64,000 bases of DNA, taken from Lindgomyces ingoldianus (taxonomy: Eukaryota > Ascomycota > Dothideomycetes > Pleosporales > Lindgomycetaceae). Location: the NCBI RefSeq assembly GCF_010093535.1, contig NW_022985248.1, positions 13,817-77,816 on the forward strand. Direction: 5' to 3'. Under the pieces are notes generated by a model that worked only from the letters and a program-made list of their open reading frames with translations, was not told where the DNA came from and made no database searches. Positions 25,065 through 36,081 of this stretch are shown in pieces (position 1 is the first letter of the stretch; every line of letters starts with the position of its first letter). The position numbers and the translations under genes were made by a program.

Positions 25065-27285
25065 ACGTACCTAACAGGTTAGCCGGCTACTTTTGCCAAG
25101 CCCCTACTAAAACCACCCTATTCTAGCGCAAAACAGCCTACTTTAGCCCTATATAAAGTAATACAACACAAAATATTATTTAGAGTCTACTTCTACTACT
25201 TTCTTACATATATGTGTCAGATTGAAGCACTGTTTCTGGGCTTCCTGAGATGAATGATGGGTTTGGATATGATGTATGGGATGATTGATTGATTGTGTTG
25301 ATTGTGTTTATTTATCGATCCTTTTTCTGCTCTGCTCGTGTTGCTCGGCCTTTGTTTTTCCGATCCGAGTCCCTCGCGCACTAGCCCTATGCGCGACCAG
25401 CTTGCAACATGCTGCAATTTGCTGCAACATGCTGCAAAATGCTGCAAAATGCTGCAAAATGCTGCAAAATGCTGCAAAATGCTGCAATTTGCAGCAACAT
25501 ACCGTTCGAGCTTATTGCTCGTACTATGTAGCAGCTTTCGTCAAACGTTCCTCCTGTCTTGACAGTAGGTGCGCATATCTGACAATATGTAAGTTATGCC
25601 TAGTCTAATTACACTACTTATATTACCTTTAACTTAGCTTACCTTCTTTAGCGCGCACTTATGTCTTTAGCTTCTTTCTATTACTACGCGCTTTAAACTT
25701 CTTTAGAGCAGTTAGATAAGCTCTATCTTTAACTATTAAAGTCTTTTCTGCCTAAATTTACTCTCTTTTATGTAATTTATGTTATGTAGTAGCCTTATTT
25801 ACTACTTAAAGCTTTATAATCTCTTTTTACATTAATACTAGCTTATGTGTAATAATTGCTGCCTTTTTTAAAACTTTTTTAAAGGCTTTTACTATAGATG
25901 TTAGTAAGCTATTTATATGCTTTTAAATTTTTACTTTTATAAGCATTAATTATAACCTAAATTTAAGAGTATTACTTAGAGTTTATAACTACTAGGGCTT
26001 GTTATTAATAGGCAGTAGTAGTAATAAAGTATATAACTAGATATTAAGGGCTATTTTAACTTATTCTAGGTAAAATAAGACTAAACTAGCGCTTTAAAAC
26101 CTTTTTTAGATATTACTAAAAGTAATTACTATATTATATGTGTGTATAAAGCATAGTAGAAACTTAAGTTTTATAATATAAGTAATCTAGTTATATATAA
26201 GATCTTTAGCTTAGCACTTATACACCTTTTTTAAAAAAGTAAAACAACCTATATTAAGAGGCTATAAAAGGTGTAATAAGTGTAAAGGCATATAAATAGT
26301 AATAATTTTATTCTCTTTACAGTACTACTAGAAATTAAGTAAGTTATAGCTTTTATAGCTATTAATAATAAAAAGCTAATAAGCGCTTATAACTTTTTTT
26401 TATATGCTTATTAAAGTGCTTTAACTACTACAGCCTAAGCTTATTTATTGTCTAGCTGTTTTTAAAGACTGCAATAACCTAGTTTTAAGGTAAATTCTTC
26501 TTTTTATACTAGGCAAAGAGGTAATAGCAGCCCTTAAAAATAATAAAAAGTAAAATAGCCTACCTTGTTATATTAATGCCTTAAATAACTGTTATTTACT
26601 TTTTATTACTTTACTATATTACTTTTAGCTGTTTTTATCTCTTTAAAGCTATAATAACTGCTTTAGTTAATATCTAGCCTCTTATAAAGCCTAACTTGTT
26701 AAAGTTATATGTGTCTTTATTTTAGATACTATACTTAGCTTTTATGTTAGCTACTAGGCAAAACTAGCCTTAGATAACCTTTAAATTATTATAAAGCACT
26801 CTCTTATAATTATACTTATAATTAAACTATATTATAAACTTAGAGCAGTGCTTAACCTACATACTAGGCTAGTTTAAGCTAACCTAGCCTAGATTACACT
26901 CTGCGCGTAAGGAATTAGCTATATTAGCTACAGCTATAAGCCTAGAGAGAAATTTGTGTGTAATAAGCTTAAGTATGTACTTAACAACTACCTTTTTTTT
27001 AAGCTTAGTTAGATTTCTTAATTTAAGCTAGCATTCTACTTATAAAGGCTGTCTAGCGCGTTACTTACTTAGTATTATATAAAAGACTTTATAAATAGCT
27101 GCAGCATGTTATAACAAAAGTTTTAAGTCTTATTTAAAAGCCTAAAAAGTAAGCTGTATCTAATATTTTTTAGAAGATTTAATCTAGTGTTGTTGTTAAG
27201 GCATTATGTAGATAGGTAGAGTGTAGTAGGGGCTTAGCAAAAGTAGCTAGCTAACCTGTGTGGCCGGCTAACCTGTTAGGTACGT
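25065..27285 (-). mobile_element. Second D2 transposon inserted in the first, with nested family A
   Basis: Flanked by TA (25063-25064 and 27286-27287), with the empty site reconstructible from its own sequence near 26815. Without family A and its duplication it is 1846 bp, 16-17 bp short of full D2. The deficit is explained by its left end, which contains only one of the two 17-bp-period motifs. The orientation is opposite to its host, with the transposase remnant on the minus strand. RIP-degraded. Confidence 0.9.
25215..25584 (-). mobile_element. Family A LTR-like element, inverted copy
   Basis: 370 bp, TGTCAGATTG...ATATCTGACA, with duplication ATATG at 25210-25214 and 25585-25589. The empty site is seen in the D2 copy near 11353. 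The minisatellite (25405-25500) has about 9 units. Not RIP-degraded. Confidence 0.93.
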
Positions 27286-27287
27286 TA

Positions 27288-28400
27288 AGTATAATTATAA
27301 AAAAGCACTTTATAAAAATCTAGAGGTTATCTAGGGCTAGTTTTACCTAGTAGCTAACATAAAAGCTAAGTATAGTATCTAGAATAAAACCACATATAAC
27401 TTTAACAAGTTAAGCTTTATAATAAGCTAGATATTAACTAAAGTAGTTATTATAGCTTTAAAAAGATAAAAACAGCTAAAAGTAATATAGTAAAGTAATA
27501 AGAAGTAAATGATAGTTATCTAGAGCATTAACATAATAAGGTAAGCTATTCTACTTTTTATTATCTTTAAAAGCTGCTATTTCTTCTTTACCTAGTATAA
27601 AAAAAAATTTACTTTAGAACTAGGTTATTATAGTTTCTAAAAATAGCTAGATAATAAATAAGCTTAGGCTATAGTAGTTGAAGCACTTTAATAAGGATAT
27701 AAAAAGAAAAGTTATAAGAGCTTATTAGCTTTTTATTATTAACAGCTATAAAAGCTATAACTTACTTAATTTCTAGTAGTACTATAAAGAGAATAAAATT
27801 ATTACTATTTATATGCCTTTACACTTATTACACTTTCTATAGCTTTTTAATATAAGTTGTTTTACTCTTTTAAAAAAAGTGTATAAGCGCTAAGCTAAAG
27901 ATTTTATGTGTAACTAAATTACTTATATTATAAAACTTAAGTTTTTACTATGCTTTATACACACTTATAATATAGTAATTACTTTTAGTAATATTTAAAA
28001 AACATTTTAAAGCGCTAGTTTAGTCCTATTTAACTTAAAATAAGTTAAAATAGCCCTTAACATTTAGTTATGTACTCTATTACTACTACTACTTATTAAT
28101 AATAAGCCTTAGTAGTCGTAAACCTTAAGTAATACTTTTAAATTTAAGTTATAATTAATGCTTATAAAAGTAAAAATTTAAAAGTATATAAATAGCTTAC
28201 TAACATTTATAGTAAAGGCCTTTAAAAAAGTTTTAAAAGGGCAGTAATTATTACACATAAGCTAGTATTAGTGTAAAAGAAGATTATAAAGCTTTAAGTA
28301 GTAAATAAAGCTACTATATAACATAAATTATATAAAAGAAAGTAGATTTAAGTAAAAAAAACCTTAATAGTTAAAAATAAGGCTTGTCTAACTGCTCTAA
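27288..28400 (+). pseudogene. Fot1/pogo DDE transposase remnant of D2
   Basis: Plus-strand translation with frequent stops resembles the DDE-1 domain of Fot1/pogo transposases. A block reading YNYKKAL then FYLVANIKAKY is followed by remnants of a NREW-like segment and a pre-catalytic PFIIFKS segment. At 27813-27860, MPLHLLHFL-stop-LFNISCF corresponds to the MPPHSSHLLQPLDVG-type motif with Ser/Pro-to-Leu changes caused by C-to-T. These motifs identify subfamilies D1 and D2 as pogo-type. The gene is non-functional. Confidence 0.78.
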
Positions 28401-28682
28401 AAGAGTTTAGAGTATATAGTAATAAGAAGAAGCTAAAGACATAGGTGTGCGCTAAAAGAGGTAAGCTAAGTTAAAAGTAATACAGGTAGTGTAATTAGAC
28501 TAGGCATAACTTATGTATATATAAGTAAGTAGTAAAAGTAGACTTTAAATAATATCTTGTGTTATATTGCTTTATATAGGGCTAAAGTAGGCTGTTTTGC
28601 GCTAGAATAGAGTGGTTTTAGTAAGGGCTTGGCAAAAGTAGCCGGCTAACCTATGTGGCCGGCCAACCCGTTAGGTACGTTA

Positions 28683-29040
28683 TATAGTACTAAAAAAAAG
28701 TAATACTAAAAAAGTTATATAGCTAAAATATTCGCCTAAAAGCGTAGAAGAACTAGTAGTACACAACAATTATATTCAACTATACTACTACACATACACT
28801 TTTTTTATATAAAGAAAGGGTTATTATATACACTTAACCTCTAGCGTATAGGCTAGATGTTACGTTCTAAATTAAAATTAGATATAAAAAATATATAAAC
28901 TTTTAAAAATTATTTTAAAATAGGCTATATAAAAAGTCTTACGAAAAATATAAACTTTAAAACTATGTAATAGAATATGTTTTTTTGCTATTTGTTTTTC
29001 TTCTACATAATTAACCTTCTAGTACCTCTTACATTATCTA
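28683..29040. other. AT-rich degraded DNA, unassigned
   Basis: Repeat-like texture continues to about 29040, where composition changes to normal. No gene or element end recognised. Confidence 0.5.
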
Positions 29041-29059
29041 ACCTTTATAATGTTAACAT

Positions 29060-29330
29060 ATAGCTGCTCTGCTAGCAGCTACAAACCGACAGACAGGTTT
29101 TGTTAGCTGTCTAATCTATGTGCAGCCTCTACAGGCCGCACCAACAACTAGCTGCACCACTAGCAGCTTAATAATCAACAGGCAGTCTCTGCTAGCTGCC
29201 TTAACAACTAGCTGCGCCGCTAGCAGCATCAACAACCGCTGCACAGCTAGTAACAACACAGCCACGCACTGCCAGCTGCCTCAACAACTAGTTGCTCTAC
29301 TAGCAGTTGCTTAGACTAGCTATGCGCATC
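29060..29330. repeat. Irregular repeats of a partly palindromic CTAGCTGC/GCTAGCAGC motif
   Basis: The block AACAACTAGCTGC, a short variable part, then CTAGCAGC recurs about three times (starting near 29140, 29200 and 29283) at uneven spacing, with partial versions around it. The arms are inverted relative to each other, so each block could form a small hairpin. A 64-codon open frame over it is a by-product of the repeats. Confidence 0.6.
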
Positions 29331-30360
29331 TAGTTTTTTACTTCTTTATACAATAAACAACCTAATTCAGCAGCGCTAAGCTAAGATACAGGCTCTGAGA
29401 GCCAAATTATAGCAGGAAATATAAAGCTTACGCAACAAGAACTAAGCGCTTAGAGCTACACTAACTAACTATTGTTGCCTCCGCAACTCTATCTTGTCTC
29501 AAGCTAGTGCTCCTATACTAGCTAGACAATCAAGGAATGCTCTCCACTAACGTTATACCTTCTGTTGCGTCGCTAAAAGGTCAACCGTCCAACTAGCACA
29601 GCAGAAGGATATATATAGGCGGATAATTGTATGCGACACCTTCTTTGCCTTGCGCTCTCTTGGCTTGGGTTCATGATTGCCTTTTAACTTGAAATAACAA
29701 AACAATTAAAAGCAAAATACAAGCCAAGGTAGTCTTAAAATATTGCAAATTCGCTAATTACGTACGAATCCCCTGTCGAACGCGAAATTATTTACAAATC
29801 TCTTTCTGCTATTTTCGCATTGAATGCTGGTAGACAGTCTTTTTATCGCTTCTAATTATCAGCCTTTACCTAAAGGTAGACTGTCAACGCGGTGCAAACT
29901 GTATTGTTTCTAATATAAGAAACATTTACTTATAAACAAATTTTTTAATAAACATTATGTTGAGTCTAGAGGTAGCTTTAGGCGTCCTGATAGCGAGAAC
30001 TGTGTACAAATGCGGCGTGAAAAATTATCTATAGATTCCACATTTATAGCTATATATAGCGAGGTCAAATCTAACGCTACACTGCTCTCATGTAGGCCCT
30101 AGCCACGGTCAACACTTAGCGTTCAGCACTTTTCCTGTCCCACCCCTGACTGCTGATATACACGTCTAATCTGCGGTTCATGAAATTTCTAGACATTAAT
30201 GGAGTAGCCTTCAGCGACAGAAACATTCATTAAGTACCCATATAGTAACAGTCCTTAACCAAATGTATTAACCCTCATGCTAAATCTTCTAGATCCTTTC
30301 TGCCAACCATTGATTCTATGCTACTAGGCTAGACAGGGTACCGATCCACGTGTATTGAAC
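29331..30360. other. Intergenic region upstream of the glycosyltransferase gene
   Basis: Normal to moderately AT-rich DNA. A TATATATAGG box at 29610-29621 could belong to a promoter or an old LTR, but I found no convincing repeat ends. The stretch 29900-30360 must hold the promoter and leader of the gene starting at 30361. No specific element can be named. Confidence 0.4.
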
Positions 30361-33105
30361 ATGGGGTCGCCCTTTCCACCCCCAGCGGACCGAGACTCAC
30401 ACGCAGCCCAAGATGTCGTTATTCCCGCGTATCTTATTCGGGGTTCAGCGAGCTTCGCCCGAGATGTTGGTCTCACGCCAATATTGCAGCCTCAGCTAGG
30501 CACCGCAGCTGCCAATAATCCACGGCGAAGAAAGTCAAGGGGTATTGTTAAATGGGAAACATCACACAATGGCACTGCAGAGGTCAGAAGGGCCAAGACC
30601 ACGCCGAATGGAATGAAGAAGGGTCGATCTACAAACTGCACTTCTGCAAATGTAACGAGGTATACAACTGCGAGTGCACCAAGAAGCGTAATGAAGACAC
30701 ACGGGGGAGCTTCAGTCATGCCACCAGGGAGCGTTTCCAATCGGGGCGTTAGGTTTTCATTTACACCTGGATTTACGGAAGCATTCTCAGTAGAAGAGTC
30801 GACAAATCGGATCGACACTACAGCGGTTGGACATGAAGCCGACGATTTTGCCATCGACCGAATTTATGAACATTATTCCCAAGATTTTGCGAACGACTTA
30901 ATCTCTGACCCATTCCAATCACCATCTAACATTGTGTCTGGAGATAGCCATGAGATCGAGACTGCAATTGCTCAACAACACTCCCACGACGTTGTGGTTA
31001 ACCGAATTTCCGCCCAATGTCAATCACCACCCATCACAAAACCTATATCTTTCCCCGTAGTATCGAATCCATTTCTATCAGCGAGGGATCCAGTCTCAAA
31101 TAATATTGATTGCGCTGGATCATTCGAATCAGTTGATCGACAAGACTCAACCTCGCCACCGACGAGCTCAGAATCATTTGTTGGCTTTCCTGAGAGGGCA
31201 TATATCCCTTCACGTAGAGGGTCCAAAATAGGAACGCTTGAAAAGGCCATGGATAGACCAGTATTAAACACCCATCAGCGAAAGCTCACAAGCGCTACAA
31301 TTAGTAGTAGGATTCGCCGTACTAGCGTGTATGAGACATACGAAAGGGCCAAAAATCGAGGCGCGCGATTGCAGAGAAAGAAATGGGTGCAGGTAACATT
31401 TGAGTACGGCACATATACTTTCATATTAGCCTTTGTATACTTCGTTCTCATTGGCGTGCCACTTTGGAAAGGATCTGTATACTGGCTTTGGTGGGTTGTC
31501 GCAAATAAGTTTGTCTTTGCTGGAGGATTTGGGATCACGCTTGGCATAGCTCTATTGTAGGTCACTCTCAACAGAAGCTTACCGTCATTGTTGACTAAGT
31601 CTAGCTACGCCTTTGCCCCTCTTCTCGTATTATTCGAAGAGGGACCAAGGGCTCAAAGTTTGTCCGGAATAGAGTCTAAGGTGGATCCAAAGGTCGGAGA
31701 CACAGCACTCATGATCCCCTGCTACAAATCGGCAGGCCTGATTGCGGCCACTCTTGAGGCCGCACTCAAAATTTTCCCTCCCTCACACATATTCGTTATC
31801 GCAAACGGTAACAGTCCTACACCACTCGACGATACTGAGGAGGTGTGTCGGCCATACGGAGTAAATCACGTATGGTCGCCGATCGGAAGCAAACTCGTTG
31901 CGCAATTTGTCGGATGCTTCGCTACGAAGGATTTCAAATATGTCCTGTTGATTGATGATGACTGCGCGCTTCCCTCAAACTTTCCTATTGTCACAGATCG
32001 GTTAGTTGGAAAGGTGCAATGTATTGGATACACCATTAAAAGTGTTGGGCCGAACTCATCTAAAGGAAATCTGTGCCAACAGTAAGTGCGTGCCCGACGT
32101 GTGGTTTACCCGATATTCGATTTGAAATATGGTCGGACAAGCTAACAAGCGGACAGGGCACAAGACTTGGAGTACAAACTTAGTGGTCTTCAGCGTGACT
32201 TCGCTGGACGTGTGGGCTCGGCTACATTTCCTCATGGCGCGATATCACTTTGGGATCGCCAAACACTCATGAAGACTTTTTACGAACATCCTGGCTTCAG
32301 TGTCTCTGAGGATTGGTTCTTTGGACACGTTGCTCGAAAGCTGGGCTGCAGAATAAAAATGTGTTCCAGTGTCTTCGTCGAGACTGAAACACCTACCGCA
32401 GTTTTATTCTCGAGAGGGGGTTCCCGGGGTGGATTTGGCGAGATGACAATATTCAAGCAGCGGTTCATGCGGTGGAACTTCTTCTTCGTGAATGGCCTGT
32501 GGTACAACCTCTCATACATCTTTTGTAGCTGGAAATTGGGATGGTACGAAATTGGTGCAAAAGTCTTCGTGTTCCAAGAGGTGTGCCATTTCAGCTGCTC
32601 CACTGGATTTGCACAAATAGCTGATACCCGTCAGGTTTACGAGACGATACTCTATCTTTTAACGCCTTTTATCCTTCCAATATCCTTCTACGTCCGCCCA
32701 TCATTTTGCGGGATCCTCCTCGCATCAACAATCCTCATGTACCTGATCAACACCATCATTTTCAACGAAGTGCATCTTCGTCAAAAGAATGAGCGGCTTG
32801 GTTGGGTGTTGGTTTATATTTATTACTTGCCATACAAGATCATATTGACCTTCATTAATGTCGCAAGCTGCTATTGGTTTGTCCAACCTCATTCACCCCC
32901 TTCCCTGCATATTATTCTTACGACAAATTCAAGGTCATTGTGGCAGTACGCGCGATACTTCGCTCGCCGCCACCCTAAGGTCACTGAGGATGAAAAAGCC
33001 GTTGAGATCGTTGTGCGCCTTGAAGAAAGCAAAGCCGCTGCGGCATCTGGACTTGGCCGTCGCCTAACTGTTAAGGCTATCAGCTCACAAGATATTTCTA
33101 ATTAG
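30361..33105 (+). CDS. GT2-family membrane glycosyltransferase (polysaccharide synthase-like)
   Basis: The model is exons 30361-31556, 31605-32081 and 32157-33105, giving 873 aa. Intron 2 (GTAAGT, GCTAAC branch site, CAG) is secure and joins Gln-Gln-Ala-Gln in frame. Intron 1 is a 48-nt GTAGGT...TCTAG intron that removes an in-frame TAG at 31558. The first ~340 residues are polar and probably disordered. A membrane segment follows near 350-375 (FILAFVYFVLIGVPLW). The GT2 domain has VIANGNS (~463), the metal-binding LIDDD (~514-518), the SEDW acceptor site (~608) and QRFMRW (659-664), the processive-synthase Q/RxxRW motif. Several C-terminal membrane helices follow. Similar fungal GT2 proteins make a surface polysaccharide; the product here is unknown. 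The first ATG in frame is 30361. Confidence 0.85.
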
Positions 33106-33525
33106 TATTCTTCTATGGAGAACAGGATAGGAACAGCTTATTCTAGTAAAGTAGTGCATAGGTGCCTAACCCTTGGTAGCTTTTGTGGCTACCTAGGACG
33201 TAACTTAGACTCTTTCTAGAGAGCATTTAGATAAGCTCTAGACGTATAATATTCTAATAGATGCTCTAAATTACACCACTGGCAAGTTACTCACACACTT
33301 GAGTCGCTTACTTTTGCTAAGACTACAGTGTACGTTATAGGAAAGAATTAAAAGAACGCTAGTTTTAATAAAAAAACGCTAGTACTAAAAGAGCGACTAC
33401 TGCTGCGCTAATTTATATTAAGGTGAAACACTTTGTTATGTAACGTACTTTAACCTGCGCTAATTTTCACGTGCGACAACTCCTTTTCTTACAGTTTAGT
33501 CCTGAATCTTTCCTGTGGACAAACA
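33106..33525. other. Intergenic DNA with a lone D1 terminal repeat
   Basis: 3' flank of the glycosyltransferase gene and of the opposing P450. A D1 end is present at ~33278-33332 (next entry). GGTAGC-N7-GCTACC at ~33176-33194 forms a small hairpin. The remainder is AT-leaning and unassigned. Confidence 0.5.
33278..33345 (+). repeat. Solitary D1 terminal inverted repeat
   Basis: GGCAAGTTACTCACACAC followed by TTGAGTCGCTTAC and CTTTTGCTAAGAC reproduces about 50 bp of the D1 end, including both copies of its 17-bp-period motif. The rest of the transposon and the opposite end are absent. GTACGTTA follows at ~33338. This is a relic of excision, deletion or a miniature derivative, 170 bp beyond the glycosyltransferase stop. 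Confidence 0.75.
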
Positions 33526-35484
33526 TCAATTGTTTTCACCCAAGCCTCGCTTTACAAACCGGACAGGGGAGTGATTTGATGGGTATAGACTATGGTTGAA
33601 ACCTAAATCCTCGTACAGGGATGTAACAGCGCTTTCTCTCGCTTTGTAGAGAGCCCACTCAGACACCAATTCTTTCGTATTCGCATTCTGTATATCTTCT
33701 TTGTCAAGGACCAACTCCACGCTATATTCGGAGAAGATACGGGTCAATACTCCACCGACCAAGATCTCTGCGAACTTCCTTCCAGGACACATCCTTTGCC
33801 CACCACCAAAGGGGAAGAAGGCTGAGTCATTCGGTTTCTCCTCATCAAGCCAGCGTTTCGGACTGGACTGAAGAGCTGGGGATTTTTCTGTACTCCCGGG
33901 GTCGGACTAGTATCGTGGATGCCGAAACATTGCGGCGAAGTCGAGCATGCAGATTGGCCCCTCCACGATGAAGCATGTTCTTCCACTTCCGTCGACGATA
34001 GTCGTGTCGCTTTGTGCACGTTTTGGGAGCCATTCTACTGGAGTGTAGAGACACAGCGTTTCTTTTACTATTGCTCCGAGATAACCTGCATACAGCGGCT
34101 GGAAATCCTGTCGAAGGTTCCAGTCAGAATGGGACCGTCCGCCAATAGCCGTATCAAGCTCTCCCTGAAGTTTGCTCTGGACGTCCGTGTGGAGAGTAAG
34201 TAAGAGTATAGCAAACGATGTAACTGTGGAGGCAGTGTTGTGCCCTGCGAGCATGAAGAAAAATATATTTCCAAGGACTTCATCTTGTGACAAGTGTAAT
34301 GGCTTCTCTGAATGAACATCTTCGGTATTACCCGCAGATATCAGCGACCCTGGGAGGTAACAGTGGTTAGTAAGTGCGGACGAAAGCGCTTTACTGTATT
34401 TTCGATGCTTACCCAGCAATGTTTTGAATCTATTCTGTGTGTCAGATTTGGTCAGGCCCAACGATGTTTGGTCATGCATTCGTAACATATGGCGCTTCCA
34501 TTCGTTGTATGGTCGATCCCCTAGCTGGATAATGCCAGATGGAAGGATACCTACTTCAATGAGTCTATTTGTCTGCTGATTGAGGATTTAACTGCTTACG
34601 CTTAAACCAAAATGGGAGGGACCGCAGCAAAACTATGATGCCGAGACTGTCATTTACCTTCAGTAGCGCCTCACTGAACGACTTCTCGTCATTCTTAGTA
34701 GTTCTTGGCCCCGATCGACAATCTTCCAAATGAATGGTTTCCCCAAAGAATACTTTCGCAATAACACCGATGATGAGTTTTGCCGCGACTTTTTTCTTCA
34801 CATCTGTGATCGGAATGCCGTCATTTGACCACGTCTTTGTCAACTCATCTGTTTTCTCTAGGCGCTCTCTCCAAACCGTGGTGTTAGTCTCTGTATTGAA
34901 ATACGGTGTTGTGACTTTTCGAATTCGTCGCCAATGCTCCTCTTTGGATGCAGCTAATGTCGGTCCGTAGATGTTGTAGATGTACAGAGTCTCAATGGGA
35001 GCTTTGAAATCGTGGGACCGAGCGAAGATTTGTTGACAAACTTCAGGATCACACGTAAGAAGCATGTTGCCGGACGAGGAGGTTATGATGAATGAGTCAG
35101 ATTGAATGGCTTGAAAGGGTTCATATCCAGCATGCCAGACTCGAAGTAGTATAGACCACCTGTATCCCGGTGTTAATTCGATCCTTCTTTTGAGGAAAAG
35201 CGATACATACGGAAACCAAGTTCGGATTAGGTCCAGAGGGGCCCATTTCGTCACCGATGCAGCAACTTTATGTGTTAAGATATACAAGGTGTCGTTGACG
35301 TGTACCCTAGGCAGACTAGTTCTAATCCGATACCTTCTAAGTGAGTCTCTGCTACTTACAAGGAGGTCATGGAAGGCCACCCGCTTTCCGAAGCGAGCTT
35401 TCGATGTTTTCTCAGTGCGTAGAGCCAATACAGACACTGATATGCAAGCCAGATAACTAGAAGCGCACTAATGAGAGCGAGCAT
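33526..35484 (-). pseudogene. Cytochrome P450, one nonsense codon and a lost ExxR arginine
   Basis: Exons on the minus strand: 35484-35360, 35315-34658, 34575-34413 and 34349-33526; introns of 44, 82 and 63 nt, the last with a perfect TACTAAC. The sum is 590 codons in one frame, with a single internal TAG at 33907-33909 just after HPRY, where P450s usually have Trp. N-terminal membrane anchor (LISALLVIWLAYQCLYW), substrate segment, I-helix AGHNT (34234-34248), K-helix ETLC instead of ETLR (Cys codon TGT at 34051-34053), RWLDEE, and haem loop FGGGQRMCPG ending near 33783. A single G:C-to-A:T change explains each lesion. Without the ExxR arginine the fold should fail even if the stop were read through. 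The substrate is unknown. Confidence 0.85.
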
Positions 35485-36081
35485 CCCCGCAGGTCTGGCG
35501 GTGGTTGACATCTCCTTTAAGAGGGGTATGAGGGATTCTGAAGAGGCAAGGAAGTCCTGCCAGGAAGTGCCTAAAGTGCTGGTGGGGGAAATTGGATGGG
35601 GAAAGGTAGACTAGGAAAGACTCATAGTAAGAAATTGGTACAGGGAGATGCCGCAATGTATGGGGTGCAGCTGTCAGATATGAAAGGATCCCACCGAAGC
35701 GACAGTGCAAGGATGCGTACACAGGAGGACAGGGAGTACACCAGTCCGTGCACGACCTATCCGCCCCAGACGCTGAGAACACTGGGCCCACGCTTGTATC
35801 ATACGTGCAAAACAAGGCACCGAAAGAGCGACCTAATAAAATTAACGGTACAGAACGAGAAGAAATTGAATGAGATTTTATAAGCAAGGAATTATAAAAC
35901 GTCTGGGACCTAAGAGAGAGGCTCTTTCAGAGTCGTGTCTGCCCCTTGAAGATTCTAAAATTTATGATTTCGCGCCTTTAGAGCTCTTCTCCACTAGTTT
36001 TGTCACGAAATCCTTAACGCTTACATCCTAAGGAAGCCTATCTGTCCCTAAGCCCTTCTTATCCATAAGTGATTGTCTTAT
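35485..36081. other. Intergenic region between the P450 and the GST remnant
   Basis: Normal composition. Overlapping short frames on both strands (35468-35887 minus, 35596-35883 plus) have no recognisable domains and I do not call them genes. It should contain the P450 promoter on the minus strand. Confidence 0.5.

Larger units (their letters stand above)
16719..28680 (+). mobile_element. Fot1/pogo-type transposon D2 hosting two further insertions
   Basis: Ends ACGTACCTAACAGG and the complement are flanked by TA (16717-16718 and 28681-28682). The element's own DNA is 16719-17075, 24953-25064 and 27288-28680. Removing gypsy copy 2 with one CTATA and the second D2 with one TA restores 1862 bp. 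The element lies inverted relative to the other D2 copies. The body is RIP-degraded while the terminal ~60 bp are well preserved. Confidence 0.93.

Noticed and set aside
29460..29700. Possible Copia-type LTR around a TATATATAGG box
   Set aside because: Candidate ends starting TGTTGC and ending TAACA lack a convincing inverted pair or a 5-bp duplication.
34565..34657. Apparent frameshift in the P450 between the first and second large frames
   Set aside because: An 82-nt intron (GTAAAT donor, TCAG acceptor) joins them in frame at a codon boundary, so no frameshift is needed.
35468..35887. 139-codon minus-strand frame upstream of the P450
   Set aside because: It overlaps the P450 start and an opposite frame of similar size, shows no domain, and is better explained as promoter DNA.
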